Virus record (IMG/VR): IMGVR_UViG_3300031673_000065
Coordinates: 1-52,740 of that record
DNA: 52,740 nt
DNA from: a virus
Direction: 5' to 3' (one strand)
In this document: positions 22,394-31,628 of the stretch, one piece after another
Layout: each line of letters opens with the position of its first letter
Numbering within the stretch: position 1 is the first letter of the stretch
Program-made: the position numbers and the translations under genes
The notes under the pieces: generated by a model
What the model was told of the DNA's origin: nothing
Seen by the model: the letters and a program-made list of their open reading frames with translations, nothing else
The model's database searches: none

Positions 22394-22669
22394 GTGGCTG
22401 ATGAGGTGGGAAAATGGCACCTAGACAAGCGGGTGTCAGTGGGGCATTTGATCACGACATTGGCAATGGTGGGTGCGGCGGCGTTGTGGATGTTACGAAT
22501 AGAAGGACGTATTGACCTAGTGGATTTGCGTGACCTTCAAACCGAGCGGCGTATAGAGCAAATGGAATTGAGCAGGCAGAGCAGTGACGCTGAAATCATT
22601 CGTCGTTTGGAACGCATACAAGACACGCTGGCAGAACACGAACGGTCAACAAAGAAGGAACATGAATGA
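22394..22669 (+). CDS. Holin-like / spanin-like small membrane protein (91 aa)
   Basis: GTG start with AAGGAGG upstream. A short basic N-terminus (WHLDKRVSVGH) is followed by one hydrophobic helix, about residues 18-35 (LITTLAMVGAAALWML), then a charged coiled coil (TERRIEQMELSRQ, IIRRLERIQDTLAEHE). It overlaps the hydrolase gene by 4 bases, so a lysis role is likely. One membrane pass with a helical tail fits either a pinholin-like or an inner-membrane spanin-like protein; the sequence does not decide. Confidence 0.65.
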   Translation: MADEVGKWHLDKRVSVGHLITTLAMVGAAALWMLRIEGRIDLVDLRDLQTERRIEQMELSRQSSDAEIIRRLERIQDTLAEHERSTKKEHE

Positions 22670-23061
22670 TTGACGTTACTGACCTTGATTTCGTGGCCAG
22701 GACGGTGATGGCAGAAGCGGAAGGCGAAGACTATGAAGGCAAGGTGGCTGTGGCGGCAGTGATCTACAACCGGGCACGTCAACCCGGCTGGTGGGGTGTC
22801 AGCATCAAGGACGCGTGCCTGACGGCAAAGCAATTTTCAGCATGGAACGACGACAGTTCCAGAAGAAATAAGATCGGTGAATGGACATTGGAGAACAGAA
22901 CCTTTCGTGAAAGTTTTATGGCCGCGGTTGATGCTTATGGCCGCGACCCCACGGGCGGGGCAGACCACTATTTCGCCCATGATATTGTCAATCCATCATG
23001 GGCAGAGGGATTCCACGTTCGCGTCATTGGCAACCATAGCTTCCTGAGAAGATATGTGTAA
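22666..23061 (+). CDS. Endolysin, SleB-type cell wall hydrolase
   Basis: A 131-residue hydrolase of the SleB/CwlJ family that would cut peptidoglycan. Family hallmarks are ARTVMAEAEGEDYEGKVAV with its catalytic glutamate region, AAVIYNRA, CLTAKQFSAWN, and near the C-terminus DPTGGADHYFA and GNHSFLR. It has no signal peptide, so release depends on the upstream membrane protein. Its start overlaps that gene by ATGA. Confidence 0.88.
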   Translation: MIDVTDLDFVARTVMAEAEGEDYEGKVAVAAVIYNRARQPGWWGVSIKDACLTAKQFSAWNDDSSRRNKIGEWTLENRTFRESFMAAVDAYGRDPTGGADHYFAHDIVNPSWAEGFHVRVIGNHSFLRRYV

Positions 23062-23136
23062 ATGAAATGGCATGCGAACATCAGGGACGATAGACCGGCC
23101 AGGGACGGCCACTGATTTTAACCACAGGAGATTGAA

Positions 23137-23682
23137 ATGGCAGATGTAAGAACGAAGATCGAAGTTGCGCTGGAAGCAGCGGCGGAACGTATTATCAACG
23201 CAGTGGCGGAATCATTCGCCAGTACCGCGGCAGCATCAAGCGGTGGTGCAGCTTCCGGTTCATCTGAATCGGCAACTGGTGCACAGGCCGGAACCGGTGG
23301 CACTTCCGGGCAGTCAGGGCAGGTGACGCAAGGTTCGGCTGGTGAAGTGAAAACCAAAGACGATGTTGGCGCACCGGAAGTGATTGAATCCTTCAACGTG
23401 CAGGCACTCAAAGATGCGGTCATCGCTAACAAGATGCTCGTTGACGGTTATGGCTCACGGCTTGCAAGCAACAGCAAGCTATTTGACATCACGGCAACTT
23501 CACTTGGCATGCTGACACTGGGTGCAACGCATAACCAGACGCTGATTCAGCAAATGGGTGTTGATCACCGCGACCAAAATCACGACAAACAAATCAATCT
23601 GGATGAGCAAATCGCGGCGGCAGCGGCTTTGTATGGTCGGTTGATTGAACGTCTCAACAACCCGACACCACCGGTGGTGTAA
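23137..23682 (+). CDS. Ser/Gly/Ala-rich hypothetical protein (181 aa)
   Basis: CAGGAGATTGAA precedes the ATG. A helical N-terminus (KIEVALEAAAERIINAVAES) leads to a low-complexity Ser/Gly/Ala linker (about residues 30-65). This is followed by a helical C-terminal domain (FNVQALKDAVIANKMLVDG, AAAAALYGRLIERLN). It has no membrane segment or catalytic motif. Position between endolysin and a DUF1353-like gene gives no firm function. Confidence 0.5.
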   Translation: MADVRTKIEVALEAAAERIINAVAESFASTAAASSGGAASGSSESATGAQAGTGGTSGQSGQVTQGSAGEVKTKDDVGAPEVIESFNVQALKDAVIANKMLVDGYGSRLASNSKLFDITATSLGMLTLGATHNQTLIQQMGVDHRDQNHDKQINLDEQIAAAAALYGRLIERLNNPTPPVV

Positions 23683-23739
23683 AGGACGCACAGGATTGGG
23701 GAGTGGCGATGGTTGCTCCCCTATTTTGAGGACAAGGGA

Positions 23740-24096
23740 ATGTCTAAGTTTATTGAAATACCCAGTTTGAACTTTGATGATGACAGTGTCGATTTTATCT
23801 TGGAGGAGCGGTTGGTGTACCAGTCTGATTTAGCCGGTTTGATAATTGTGCCAGCCGGGTTCCAAACAGACCTGGCGTCCATTCCGCGCATCTTCCAAAC
23901 GCTGGTCCCGAAGGTGGACAAGCACATGTTACCTGCTATCGTTCATGACTACCTGGTGCGTCAGCCGGACTTTAGTCGCAGGCTGGCCGATCGTGTTTTC
24001 CTTGAAGCGATGAGGCTGAAAGAAGTCAACCGGGTGCGCAGGCGGCTGATGTACTGGGCAGTCCGAATTGGTGCCATGGTTAGGAGAAAGAAATGA
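23740..24096 (+). CDS. DUF1353-family phage protein (118 aa)
   Basis: ATG 23740 (MSKFIEIPS) has AGGACAAGGGA upstream; the longer frame from 23713 has no ribosome-binding site. VPAGFQTDLASIPRIF followed by AIVHDYLVRQ, RRLADRVFLEAM and a C-terminal MYWAVRIGA is the DUF1353 signature found in phage late regions. Function unknown. It overlaps the following lipoprotein gene by ATGA. Confidence 0.8.
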   Translation: MSKFIEIPSLNFDDDSVDFILEERLVYQSDLAGLIIVPAGFQTDLASIPRIFQTLVPKVDKHMLPAIVHDYLVRQPDFSRRLADRVFLEAMRLKEVNRVRRRLMYWAVRIGAMVRRKK

Positions 24097-24416
24097 CTGT
24101 CCGAGTGACCAGAAATCTATATGCCATTTTGTTTGTTGTCGCGTGGATGTACCTTGTGCTTTTGCTTGCCGGGTGTTCTATGATCACGATGGAGCAGGGC
24201 GCAGAAGGTACGGATTCGTACGAAAAGATTTCGTTCAAAGGGCCACCGAAGGATTTTCAATCGCTTGATTTCAAGTTCGGTCACGACACTCGCCTTAAAG
24301 CAGGCACAGCAGCAACCGCTGAACAGCCGTGGGCCGATGTGGTGGGTGATCTGGCACCACTGTTGCTTAACGTTCAAGCGTATTGCAAAGCATACCCGGT
24401 GATGTGTGTACAATGA
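24093..24416 (+). CDS. Phage lipoprotein, possible outer-membrane spanin (107 aa)
   Basis: The N-terminus has a hydrophobic stretch ending in a lipobox (VLLLAGC, Cys 28), so it should be lipidated and exported. The mature part is polar (KISFKGPPKDFQSLDFKFG). Position near a holin-like gene and an endolysin suggests a spanin-type role. The mature chain is longer and less proline-rich than usual outer spanins, so this stays tentative. It overlaps neighbours on both sides by 4 bases. Confidence 0.65.
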   Translation: MTVRVTRNLYAILFVVAWMYLVLLLAGCSMITMEQGAEGTDSYEKISFKGPPKDFQSLDFKFGHDTRLKAGTAATAEQPWADVVGDLAPLLLNVQAYCKAYPVMCVQ

Positions 24417-24694
24417 CTGTTGACCTCAAATCAGTGTCCATGCACGGGAAGTTCAACCATTCCCGGGTGCGGGTGCTGTGGCGCGATGGCTTATTGCGCG
24501 CCTTTGGCGGCGTTGGGTTGTTGCTGGAACTGAAAACGGCAGAGCCTGTGAGGGTGAAGAAATCTATCAACCGCTGGATCGTCAGCACCGATCTTGGCCC
24601 GCTGATTTTGAAGGGCAAATGTATGACGTGTGGTGGGCCAAGATGGTGGCGGTTAATGCGGATGCCGGAGGATGAGTTGTGGGAAACTCCGTAG
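24413..24694 (+). CDS. Hypothetical protein upstream of large terminase (93 aa)
   Basis: ATG 24413 overlaps the lipoprotein stop (ATGA). The protein is basic and beta-like (NHSRVRVLWRDGLLRAFG, LLLELKTAEPVRVKKSI), with one CMTCGG half-site that might hold a metal as a dimer. No family recognised. It overlaps the terminase start by 16 bases. Confidence 0.5.
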   Translation: MTVDLKSVSMHGKFNHSRVRVLWRDGLLRAFGGVGLLLELKTAEPVRVKKSINRWIVSTDLGPLILKGKCMTCGGPRWWRLMRMPEDELWETP

Positions 24695-26346
24695 CGCGCA
24701 AGTTAGAGGGCACCCCGCCAATCACGACCAATGATTGGCCGGTTGACGTGCTTTCCATTTTGGCCTGGCGGCAACAGCAAGTCATCCTTTTGAAGAATAG
24801 CCCTGCCTTGGTAAAAGGTGCCAAGGCATATTATGCAGAGAATCCTGTTGATTTCATCAACCACTGGTGCGACACATACGACCCGCGCAAGGCAGGCGGC
24901 GGGATGGCAAAAGGACCGTTTGTGTTGTTTAAGCGCCAGGAAGAGCTGGTTGATTTTCTGTTTGCCTGTTTACGCGCTGAAGAACCAGGTCTGATTGAGA
25001 AGTCTCGTGATATGGGCGCGACTTGGGTGTGTTCTGCCTTTTCGGTGTGGCTGTGGTTATTCTGGCCGGGTGCTGCCGTGGGCTGGGGTTCACGCAAGGA
25101 AATCCTGATTGATAAATTGGGGGATCCAGACAGCATCTTTGAGAAGATGAGAATGTTGATAATGGCACTTCCGAGTTTCTTTTGGCCGGTTGGGTTCAAG
25201 ATAAACGAACACATGTCTTATATGAAGTTTGTCAACCCGGAAACCGGCGCGACCATCACTGGCGAAGCGGGCGACAACATCGGCCGCGGCGGGCGTAAGT
25301 TGATTTATTTTAAAGATGAAAGTGCCCATTACGAACGTCCCGAGAAAATTGAAGCCTCACTGTCCGATAACACACGTGTTCAGATAGACCTGTCCTCGGT
25401 GAACGGGCTTGGGAATGTTTTCCATCGCAAACGTGAAGTCGGGGCCGACTGGCACGGCAAGATTGAACCAGGTCGCACACAGGTGTTTGTCTTGGATTGG
25501 CGCGACCATCCGGAAAAGAATCAAGCCTGGTACGATACCCGAAAGAAACGGGCAGAAGACGACGGTCTGTTGCACTTATTTGCACAAGAGGTTGAGCGCA
25601 ATTATAGTGCTGCGGTAGAAGGTGTTCTGATTCAACGGGAATGGGTGCAGGCTTCGATTGACGCTCATATCAAGTTGGGTCTCCAGGAGACCGGGCCATG
25701 GTCGTCGGCATTGGATGTTGCAGACACCGGCGGCGATACAAATGCACAGTCCCAGCGTCAAGGTGTGATATTACGTGAACTTGATGAATGGGGTGCGCGT
25801 GATCCGGCACAGACCGCCAGAAGAGCTATTGCTAATGTCGCTAACAGGGGTAAAATTGAACTTCAGTACGATTGTATCGGTGTTGGTGCAGGCGTCAAAG
25901 GTGAAGTCAATAACCTTGAAGATGCCGGCCGGTTGCCAAGAGGCGTTCGATTGATTCCTTGGAATGCAGGCGGCAAGGTATTGAAACCAAAGGGTCGGGT
26001 GATTGAGTATGATGCGGACAGCCCAACGAATGAGGACTTTTATACGAACCTGAAGGCACAAGGCTGGTGGGAATTGCGCAACAGATTCTATCGTACCTGG
26101 CGTGCAGTGAATGAAGGCGCAACGTATGAACCGGATTCACTTATAAGCATTGACTCTCGGCTCAAAAGGCTTTGGCAACTGGAGAAGGAATTGTGTCAGG
26201 TTACAGCCAGCAAAGGCGCAAGGCTTAAACTGTTGATCGACAAAACACCGCCTGGCACTCGGTCTCCCAACTTGGCTGATGCGGTGATGATGGATTATTG
26301 GCCGATCACAAGTGGTTACGATTTAGAGGCTTTTATCAATGGATAA
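24679..26346 (+). CDS. terL: Terminase large subunit
   Basis: A 555-residue packaging ATPase and nuclease. EKSRDMGATW (107-116) is the phage-type Walker A, KLIYFKDESAHYE with D213-E214 is Walker B, and the C-terminal RNase H-like nuclease starts with SALDVADTGGDTNA (D346). A late acidic site lies in SPNLADAVMMDYW. GTG start with GGAGGATGAGTT upstream. Its family (T4/Sak-like headful or cos-type) cannot be decided by eye. It overlaps the portal gene by 8 bases. Confidence 0.92.
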   Translation: MGNSVARKLEGTPPITTNDWPVDVLSILAWRQQQVILLKNSPALVKGAKAYYAENPVDFINHWCDTYDPRKAGGGMAKGPFVLFKRQEELVDFLFACLRAEEPGLIEKSRDMGATWVCSAFSVWLWLFWPGAAVGWGSRKEILIDKLGDPDSIFEKMRMLIMALPSFFWPVGFKINEHMSYMKFVNPETGATITGEAGDNIGRGGRKLIYFKDESAHYERPEKIEASLSDNTRVQIDLSSVNGLGNVFHRKREVGADWHGKIEPGRTQVFVLDWRDHPEKNQAWYDTRKKRAEDDGLLHLFAQEVERNYSAAVEGVLIQREWVQASIDAHIKLGLQETGPWSSALDVADTGGDTNAQSQRQGVILRELDEWGARDPAQTARRAIANVANRGKIELQYDCIGVGAGVKGEVNNLEDAGRLPRGVRLIPWNAGGKVLKPKGRVIEYDADSPTNEDFYTNLKAQGWWELRNRFYRTWRAVNEGATYEPDSLISIDSRLKRLWQLEKELCQVTASKGARLKLLIDKTPPGTRSPNLADAVMMDYWPITSGYDLEAFING

Positions 26347-27736
26347 CGTTTTGAAGCTAACCGTCGACTCATTCAAAAACTTTGTTGCAGGGCTTGGTAC
26401 GGATCGTGACAAACAGGTCGGTGGGGAATATGCGCTTCTTACGCTGACCGATCAGCAGTGGTCTGTTATCTATCGCACTTCCTGGATGGGCCGCAAGGTC
26501 GTTGACATCCCGGCTGAAGACGCCACACGCAAGTGGCGGAATTGGCAAGCTGAAGAAGACCAGATCGAGGAAATTGAAGAAGAAGAGAAACGTTTGTTGG
26601 TGCCACAGAAGGTCAAACTGGCGCTACAACAAGCCAGACTGTTTGGGGGGTCTGGGATTTATTTCAGTATAACGGGGGACGACCCTGAGAAGCAGCTTGT
26701 ACTTGAGACGATCAAGAAAGGCTCTTTGGCCTTTGCCACCGTGCTGTCGCGCAGCATTTTGGTGCCGGGGCAGATTGAGCTTGATCCGATGGCAGAAGGC
26801 TACGGCAAGCCGCAATATTATGAAGTGAGTAGCACAGGTCAGGGCACTGTGCGAATTCACCCTTCGCGGCTTGCCATTTTTGTTGGCAACGAAGTTCTCA
26901 CGCCAGAAGAGATGATTGGGCGTTATCAAGGTTGGGGCGACAGCGTCTTGCAATCCGTTTATGAGGCTTTGCGCAATGCCGATTCAACAGCGTCCAATAT
27001 CGCTTCACTCGTCTATGAATCTAAAATTGACGTTCTACAGATTCCGAACCTGGCGGCTTTGATGGCGAACCCACGGCACCGGGAATTGTTAGAGCAGCGC
27101 GTTGCGTTGAGTGCCCAACTCAAAGGCAACAACGGAATGCTGATTATCGACGGTGAAGAAAAATACGAACAAAAGAGCTTCACCTTCTCAGGCCTGACAG
27201 ACATCAATTCACAAGCCATGCAAGCTGTATCAGGCGCAGCCGATATTCCCATCACACGCTTCTTGGGACAATCGCCTGGCGGCTTGAACGCAACCGGGGA
27301 AGGTGATCTCAAAAACTATTACGATTCTGTCGCTAGCAAGCAAGCACTTGGAATGACCCCGGCGCTGTTCAATCTTGACGAGGCGCTGATACGCTCTGCG
27401 CTGGGTGACCGGCCGGAAGACATCTGGTATGAATGGGCTTCCTTATGGCAGATGAGTGATGAGCAGCAATCAAGGATCAGTAAAGAAACCGCAGACACTA
27501 TTGGGGCGCTGGTTGCCGCGGGAATATTCCCGGAAGCCGAGTTGGGTGAAGCCGCTGCAAACCTGTTGGTGGAACGCGGCGTGTTCCCGGCGTTTGATAT
27601 TGATGCCGCTATGTTGGAAGAAGTTGCTGAAGAGAAAGCGGCTGTCGCGGAAGCTGAATCTGCTGCGGCAAAGGAACATGACATTGCGCTGAAGTCGACA
27701 GCGCCACAGCCTAAGGAGAAAGACAGTGGAAATTAA
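26339..27736 (+). CDS. Portal protein (DUF1073-like)
   Basis: A 465-residue protein in the canonical place after the large terminase. WMGRKVVDIPAEDATRKWR near residue 50, FGGSGIYFSI, QSVYEALRNAD, and the central TDINSQAMQAVSGAADIPITRFLGQSPGGLNATGEGDL-type region (in part: ITRFLGQSPGGLNATGEGD) are the hallmarks of DUF1073 portals. It forms the dodecameric DNA channel of the capsid. The C-terminal 70 residues are Ala/Glu-rich. It overlaps the protease polyprotein by 11 bases. Confidence 0.9.
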   Translation: MDNVLKLTVDSFKNFVAGLGTDRDKQVGGEYALLTLTDQQWSVIYRTSWMGRKVVDIPAEDATRKWRNWQAEEDQIEEIEEEEKRLLVPQKVKLALQQARLFGGSGIYFSITGDDPEKQLVLETIKKGSLAFATVLSRSILVPGQIELDPMAEGYGKPQYYEVSSTGQGTVRIHPSRLAIFVGNEVLTPEEMIGRYQGWGDSVLQSVYEALRNADSTASNIASLVYESKIDVLQIPNLAALMANPRHRELLEQRVALSAQLKGNNGMLIIDGEEKYEQKSFTFSGLTDINSQAMQAVSGAADIPITRFLGQSPGGLNATGEGDLKNYYDSVASKQALGMTPALFNLDEALIRSALGDRPEDIWYEWASLWQMSDEQQSRISKETADTIGALVAAGIFPEAELGEAAANLLVERGVFPAFDIDAAMLEEVAEEKAAVAEAESAAAKEHDIALKSTAPQPKEKDSGN

Positions 27737-30242
27737 CAAGGTGCGTCACGCCATCGTTGACGAGTACGACCCCAACCAGCCGCGTGCTCCGAAAGGTGAC
27801 CCAGACGGCGGGAAGTGGACGAGTGAAGGTGGCGGGTCAAAACGTGAAGGTGGGTTCGTGGTTCCAGGTTTGCCGGGCGTGTTTTACAGCCAAGAAGAAT
27901 ACAAGGCTGCTAGTGAAAAACAGGAAGCGGAGTTAAAAAAGACCACGTTCAAGACAAGCAAATTTCGGGACGACGACAACGGTGAGAAAGTTACGGTAGA
28001 AAGCTGGAAGGCTGATAACCGTGGACTGTACCGTGTCAAAATCATAAGCCCGAAGTATGGTGAGTACAGCGGTCTCCACCGTGAAGACTCCAGAGGCGAC
28101 GCTGAGTATAAAGCGTGGTTTGTTTGGAATTCAACAAAGACGGGAAAGATCAGTTGGGGCGACAGCGCCATCGTTGACGAGTACGACCCCAACCAGCCGC
28201 GCAAGTCTAAAGGCGATCCCGACGGTGGGAAGTGGACGAAGTCGGGCGCTGGTGGTGAGAAAGGGGAAGGCAGCACGGAGATTAGCGCTGTCTTGAAAAA
28301 GAGAGCGAAGATGTACAATACATCTGCCAAGATTATAGAGTTGAGCGGCGACCGCTTTGGGAAACGCGGACTGTACCTGAACAACCGGGACAACCGGCGT
28401 TCCACAACTTTCACACTTCCCTTTTCAGAAGCGAAGGCGACAGCATGGATCGTGAAGAACGGCCGGAAGTATGGCGACAGCTCAACCGTTGACGAGTACA
28501 ACCCCAACCAACCCCGTGCTCCCAAAGGGGATCCGGACGGCGGCCAGTGGACGAGTGAAGGTGGTAGTGGTTCTTCTGAGAAACCGATCGGTAAACCTAC
28601 AGAAAAACAAAAATTAGATATTCAGGCCATCCGCCAACAGATCGAAGCTCTGGTCGCTGTAAATGCATTCGCCAAAAATCCTGATATCACAAAGACAATT
28701 AATGAATACCGGAAAAGCATTGACCAAATAAAGGCATCATATGGCGACAGCTCAACCGTTGATGAGTACAACCCCAACCAACCCCGTGCTCCCAAAGGCG
28801 ATCCCGATGGCGGCCAGTGGACGAGTGAAGGCGGTTCTTCCGGTGATCCTGACAGACCTGCCAGCGTCAAAGAGGAACATCTCAGGTGGCTGAATTCAAT
28901 TCGTGAGTCAGGGCAAATAAACATGTTTGGCGCGGGGGAATACCTTCGGCAAGCCTATCCTGAATTGAACAAGAACCAGGCTCGTGAGGTTCTCAGCTAT
29001 TGGATGAAATCGTTTGGTGGTCGGCAAAGAGCACTTGGATATAAAGAGGCGGGAGGCGAACTCAAAGCGCTAGGAATTAAGCCTGTGGGAGGTGAACGTA
29101 GAGCACTTGGCTATCGTTATCCGGGTGGCGACAGCGCGATGATGATGTTTGACGCTGTTACCGTTGATGCCTCTCGTGCCAGGTGGACCAAGGACGGCTA
29201 TGTGGTGGCGGAAGCTTCTGTCGCACGCACGGGCGTCCAGTTATACACCGCGGCTGAGTTGGGGATGGACGGTGATCCCGACAAAGTGATCCGGGTCTAC
29301 AGGCCACCGGAAGAAGTCTTCTCCAAAGACGCAATGGCGTCCTACGCGCATCGACCTGTTACGGTTGATCACCCTGGCGTGATGGTTGATGCGTCGAACT
29401 GGAAACAATACGCCAAAGGGCAGACCGGCGACGAAGTTGTGCGGGATGGCGATTTTGTCCGGGTGCCGCTAATGTTGCTGGACGCTGACGCTATTTCAGA
29501 ATGGAAGAATGGGCGGCGTGAATTGTCAATGGGTTACACAATGGACCTCAAGATTGCTGATGGGGTCACTGATGACGGCCAGAAGTACGATGCCGTGCAA
29601 ACGAATTTACGTATGAACCATCTAGCGCTTGTTTCCCGCGCTAGGGGTGGTTCTCAATTGAGACTGGGAGACACTAAACTAGAGGACAGAAGTATGGATG
29701 TGAAGCTGACCACGATTACGGTGGACGGGCTTTCCGTTGAAACTACTGATGCCGGTGTGCAGGCCATTTTCAAGCTCAATAAGGAATTGGTCGACACACG
29801 TAAGGTAGCAGAAGATTCAGCGGTTGCTCATGCTGCAACCCTTGCCGCCAAGGACAAGGAACTTGCAACAAAAGATGCCGAGATTGATCTGCTGAAGGGC
29901 AAAGTGCTTTCAGATGCAAACTTGGACAAGATGGTCAAGGAACGGGCTGATCTGATTTCAGTAGCCAAACAGGTTGCTGATAAGGATTACACCGGCATGG
30001 CCGCCAATGACATTCGCAAAGCCGCGGTTGTTGCTCAACTTGGGCAAGCAGCGGTTGATGGGAAGTCGGAAGAGTACATCACGGCTCGGTTTGATATCCT
30101 GGCTGAAGATGCAAACCAGGATCCAGTGCGCAAAGTTCTTCGCACCGGTGACGCAAACAGGACGACAACGGTTGATCAGGCGCACGCAGGCCTGGTTCAG
30201 AACCTTGAGAATGCCTGGAAACAGACGAAGGAGGTGGCGTAA
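27726..30242 (+). CDS. Modular polyprotein: four linker-separated modules, DUF2213-type protease, scaffold-like tail
   Basis: 838 residues, GTG start with AAGGAG upstream. Four near-identical linkers, VDEY(D/N)PNQPRxxKGDPDGG(K/Q)WT, begin at residues about 11, 150, 255 and 345. Each is followed by a different small module of about 55-110 residues, and the later ones end in GDS(A/S). From about residue 470 a DUF2213-like prohead protease follows (GYVVAEASVARTGVQLYT, YAHRPVTVDHPG, RRELSMGYTMDL, MNHLALVSRARGG). The last 170 residues are a Lys/Ala/Glu coiled-coil tail resembling a scaffold. Maturation would normally cleave protease from scaffold. The extra modules may be capsid-internal cargo released at the linkers (inference). 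Module 4 is related to the early gene at 13734-13925. Confidence 0.85.
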   Translation: MEINKVRHAIVDEYDPNQPRAPKGDPDGGKWTSEGGGSKREGGFVVPGLPGVFYSQEEYKAASEKQEAELKKTTFKTSKFRDDDNGEKVTVESWKADNRGLYRVKIISPKYGEYSGLHREDSRGDAEYKAWFVWNSTKTGKISWGDSAIVDEYDPNQPRKSKGDPDGGKWTKSGAGGEKGEGSTEISAVLKKRAKMYNTSAKIIELSGDRFGKRGLYLNNRDNRRSTTFTLPFSEAKATAWIVKNGRKYGDSSTVDEYNPNQPRAPKGDPDGGQWTSEGGSGSSEKPIGKPTEKQKLDIQAIRQQIEALVAVNAFAKNPDITKTINEYRKSIDQIKASYGDSSTVDEYNPNQPRAPKGDPDGGQWTSEGGSSGDPDRPASVKEEHLRWLNSIRESGQINMFGAGEYLRQAYPELNKNQAREVLSYWMKSFGGRQRALGYKEAGGELKALGIKPVGGERRALGYRYPGGDSAMMMFDAVTVDASRARWTKDGYVVAEASVARTGVQLYTAAELGMDGDPDKVIRVYRPPEEVFSKDAMASYAHRPVTVDHPGVMVDASNWKQYAKGQTGDEVVRDGDFVRVPLMLLDADAISEWKNGRRELSMGYTMDLKIADGVTDDGQKYDAVQTNLRMNHLALVSRARGGSQLRLGDTKLEDRSMDVKLTTITVDGLSVETTDAGVQAIFKLNKELVDTRKVAEDSAVAHAATLAAKDKELATKDAEIDLLKGKVLSDANLDKMVKERADLISVAKQVADKDYTGMAANDIRKAAVVAQLGQAAVDGKSEEYITARFDILAEDANQDPVRKVLRTGDANRTTTVDQAHAGLVQNLENAWKQTKEVA
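27753..28840 (+). repeat. Four copies of an approximately 85-base linker repeat
   Basis: Copies at about 27753-27838, 28170-28245, 28485-28570 and 28755-28840. The last two differ at only about four positions over some 88 bases, including the preceding ATGGCGACAGCTCAACC. Copies 1 and 2 share GTTGACGAGTACGACCCC. Such DNA identity suggests recent duplication and allows module gain or loss by homologous recombination. Confidence 0.92.
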
Positions 30243-30676
30243 TGCCTACTTTACAAAGCACTTATGCTGACAATATTGGCGCAGCTTATAAAGGTGCACT
30301 CGCTAATTTGGAGCCGAAGGTTATCATTTCACGCACCGTGGAAGATTCCGGCGGAATAGACTTCGGCCTTGCGGTTATGCAGGGCACTGAAGACATGGGT
30401 TGCGTGGTCAGCGACGCCAGCGCGTTCCTCGGTGTTACCGTGCGCGATCAGTCGGTTGATCCGACAGCGCCAGATACGTTTGAATACCAGGCTGAAGCCC
30501 GCATCATCACGAAAGGTGTGATTTGGGTGGCAAATTCTGGCGGTGTTGCGGCGGGTGATCCTGTTGTAGCGCTGGCAGACGGCGCATTGGGAACGGGTTC
30601 TAGCCCGTTAGTGGAAGGTGCGCGGTGGGATACCACGGCAACCACCGGCAATCTTGCGCAACTGCGTCTGGGCTAA
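30242..30676 (+). CDS. Capsid decoration / cement protein (DUF2190-like)
   Basis: A 144-residue beta-rich protein between protease and capsid genes. GLAVMQGTEDMGC, FLGVTVRDQSVDP, EARIITKGVIWVANSGGVA and GDPVVALADGAL are typical of the DUF2190 phage cement fold, which sits on the capsid surface. Joined to the preceding gene by a TAATG overlap. High level expected, next to the capsid gene. Confidence 0.78.
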   Translation: MPTLQSTYADNIGAAYKGALANLEPKVIISRTVEDSGGIDFGLAVMQGTEDMGCVVSDASAFLGVTVRDQSVDPTAPDTFEYQAEARIITKGVIWVANSGGVAAGDPVVALADGALGTGSSPLVEGARWDTTATTGNLAQLRLG

Positions 30677-30687
30677 GGAGAGAATAC

Positions 30688-31611
30688 ATGAGAACTTTTG
30701 ACGCACAAGCTGCACTCGGTTTCGTAATTTCACAAACCGCGCATGTTGAATCCAGTGTTTACGCTATCAAGTATGCGGATATTCAGTATCCCGCTTTGAT
30801 TCCTGTCGACACTTCCGCTCACCCGTTTGCAAAGACGGTGACTTACTTCTCGTCTGACAAAGCTGGCGCGGCTCGCTGGTTGAACGGCAACGCTGACGAC
30901 ATTCCGATGGCCGATACTGAGATGACTCAGTTTGAAACCGCGGTTTGGACAGCGGGTATTGGCTATGGTTACGGCTGGGAAGAAATCAACCAGGCTCAAA
31001 TGCTGGGTATTGGTCTGGCTAATGATAAGGCCAACGCTGCCCGTCGTGCTTCTGAAGAGATGATTGAACGAATCGCTCTTGAAGGTGACACGACCAAAGG
31101 CATTGAAGGTCTGTTTGATCATTCTGCTGTTACCGCTACTGGCGCAACAACCGGCGATTGGAACGGCGGTGTGACCACTCCGGACGAAGTGATTGAGGAC
31201 GTCAACGACGCACTGACCAATGTGCAAACGGCGACTAATAACATTGTCCTGGCTGACACTCTGTTGCTGCCGTACAGCAAATGGAACTACCTGGCTTCCC
31301 GGCGCTTGACCGACACCAATATGACCATTCTTGAGTTCATCCGGCGCAACAATGTGTACACCGCGCAAACGGGTTCGCCATTGGTCATTCGTGCGACTCG
31401 TAAGCTTGATACCGCTGGTGTCAGTGCCACGGCACGTATGGTGGCTTATCGTCGCAACCCGGAAGTGCTGAAGCTGCACATGCCAATGCCGCACCGCTTC
31501 TTGCCCGTTTGGCAGGCCGGTCCATTGCGTTGGGAAATCCCCGGTGTGATGCGTCTGGGTGGGCTTGACATCCGCTTGCCGAGTGAAGTCTCCTACGTCG
31601 ACGGCATTTAG
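30688..31611 (+). CDS. Major capsid protein (DUF2184-like)
   Basis: A 307-residue protein; ATG 30688 follows AAGGAGAGAATAC. The longer frame (from 30625) overlaps the decoration gene and has no ribosome-binding site. YAIKYADIQYPALIPVDTS near the N-terminus, GIGYGYGWEEINQAQMLGI in the middle and MVAYRRNPEVLKLHMPMPH near the end match the DUF2184 capsid pattern (HK97-like fold). GLFDHSAVTATGA is also typical. It has no evident N-terminal delta domain, consistent with a separate scaffold in the upstream polyprotein. Confidence 0.88.
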   Translation: MRTFDAQAALGFVISQTAHVESSVYAIKYADIQYPALIPVDTSAHPFAKTVTYFSSDKAGAARWLNGNADDIPMADTEMTQFETAVWTAGIGYGYGWEEINQAQMLGIGLANDKANAARRASEEMIERIALEGDTTKGIEGLFDHSAVTATGATTGDWNGGVTTPDEVIEDVNDALTNVQTATNNIVLADTLLLPYSKWNYLASRRLTDTNMTILEFIRRNNVYTAQTGSPLVIRATRKLDTAGVSATARMVAYRRNPEVLKLHMPMPHRFLPVWQAGPLRWEIPGVMRLGGLDIRLPSEVSYVDGI

Positions 31612-31628
31612 CATCAGGAGTAAATGAC

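Noticed and set aside
23062-23115. 17-codon open frame after the endolysin
   Set aside because: No ribosome-binding site and no coupling; the 75-base gap otherwise shows only the ribosome-binding site of the next gene.
30730-31614. 294-codon minus-strand frame
   Set aside because: Fully antisense to the major capsid gene; no ribosome-binding site and no domain-like sequence.
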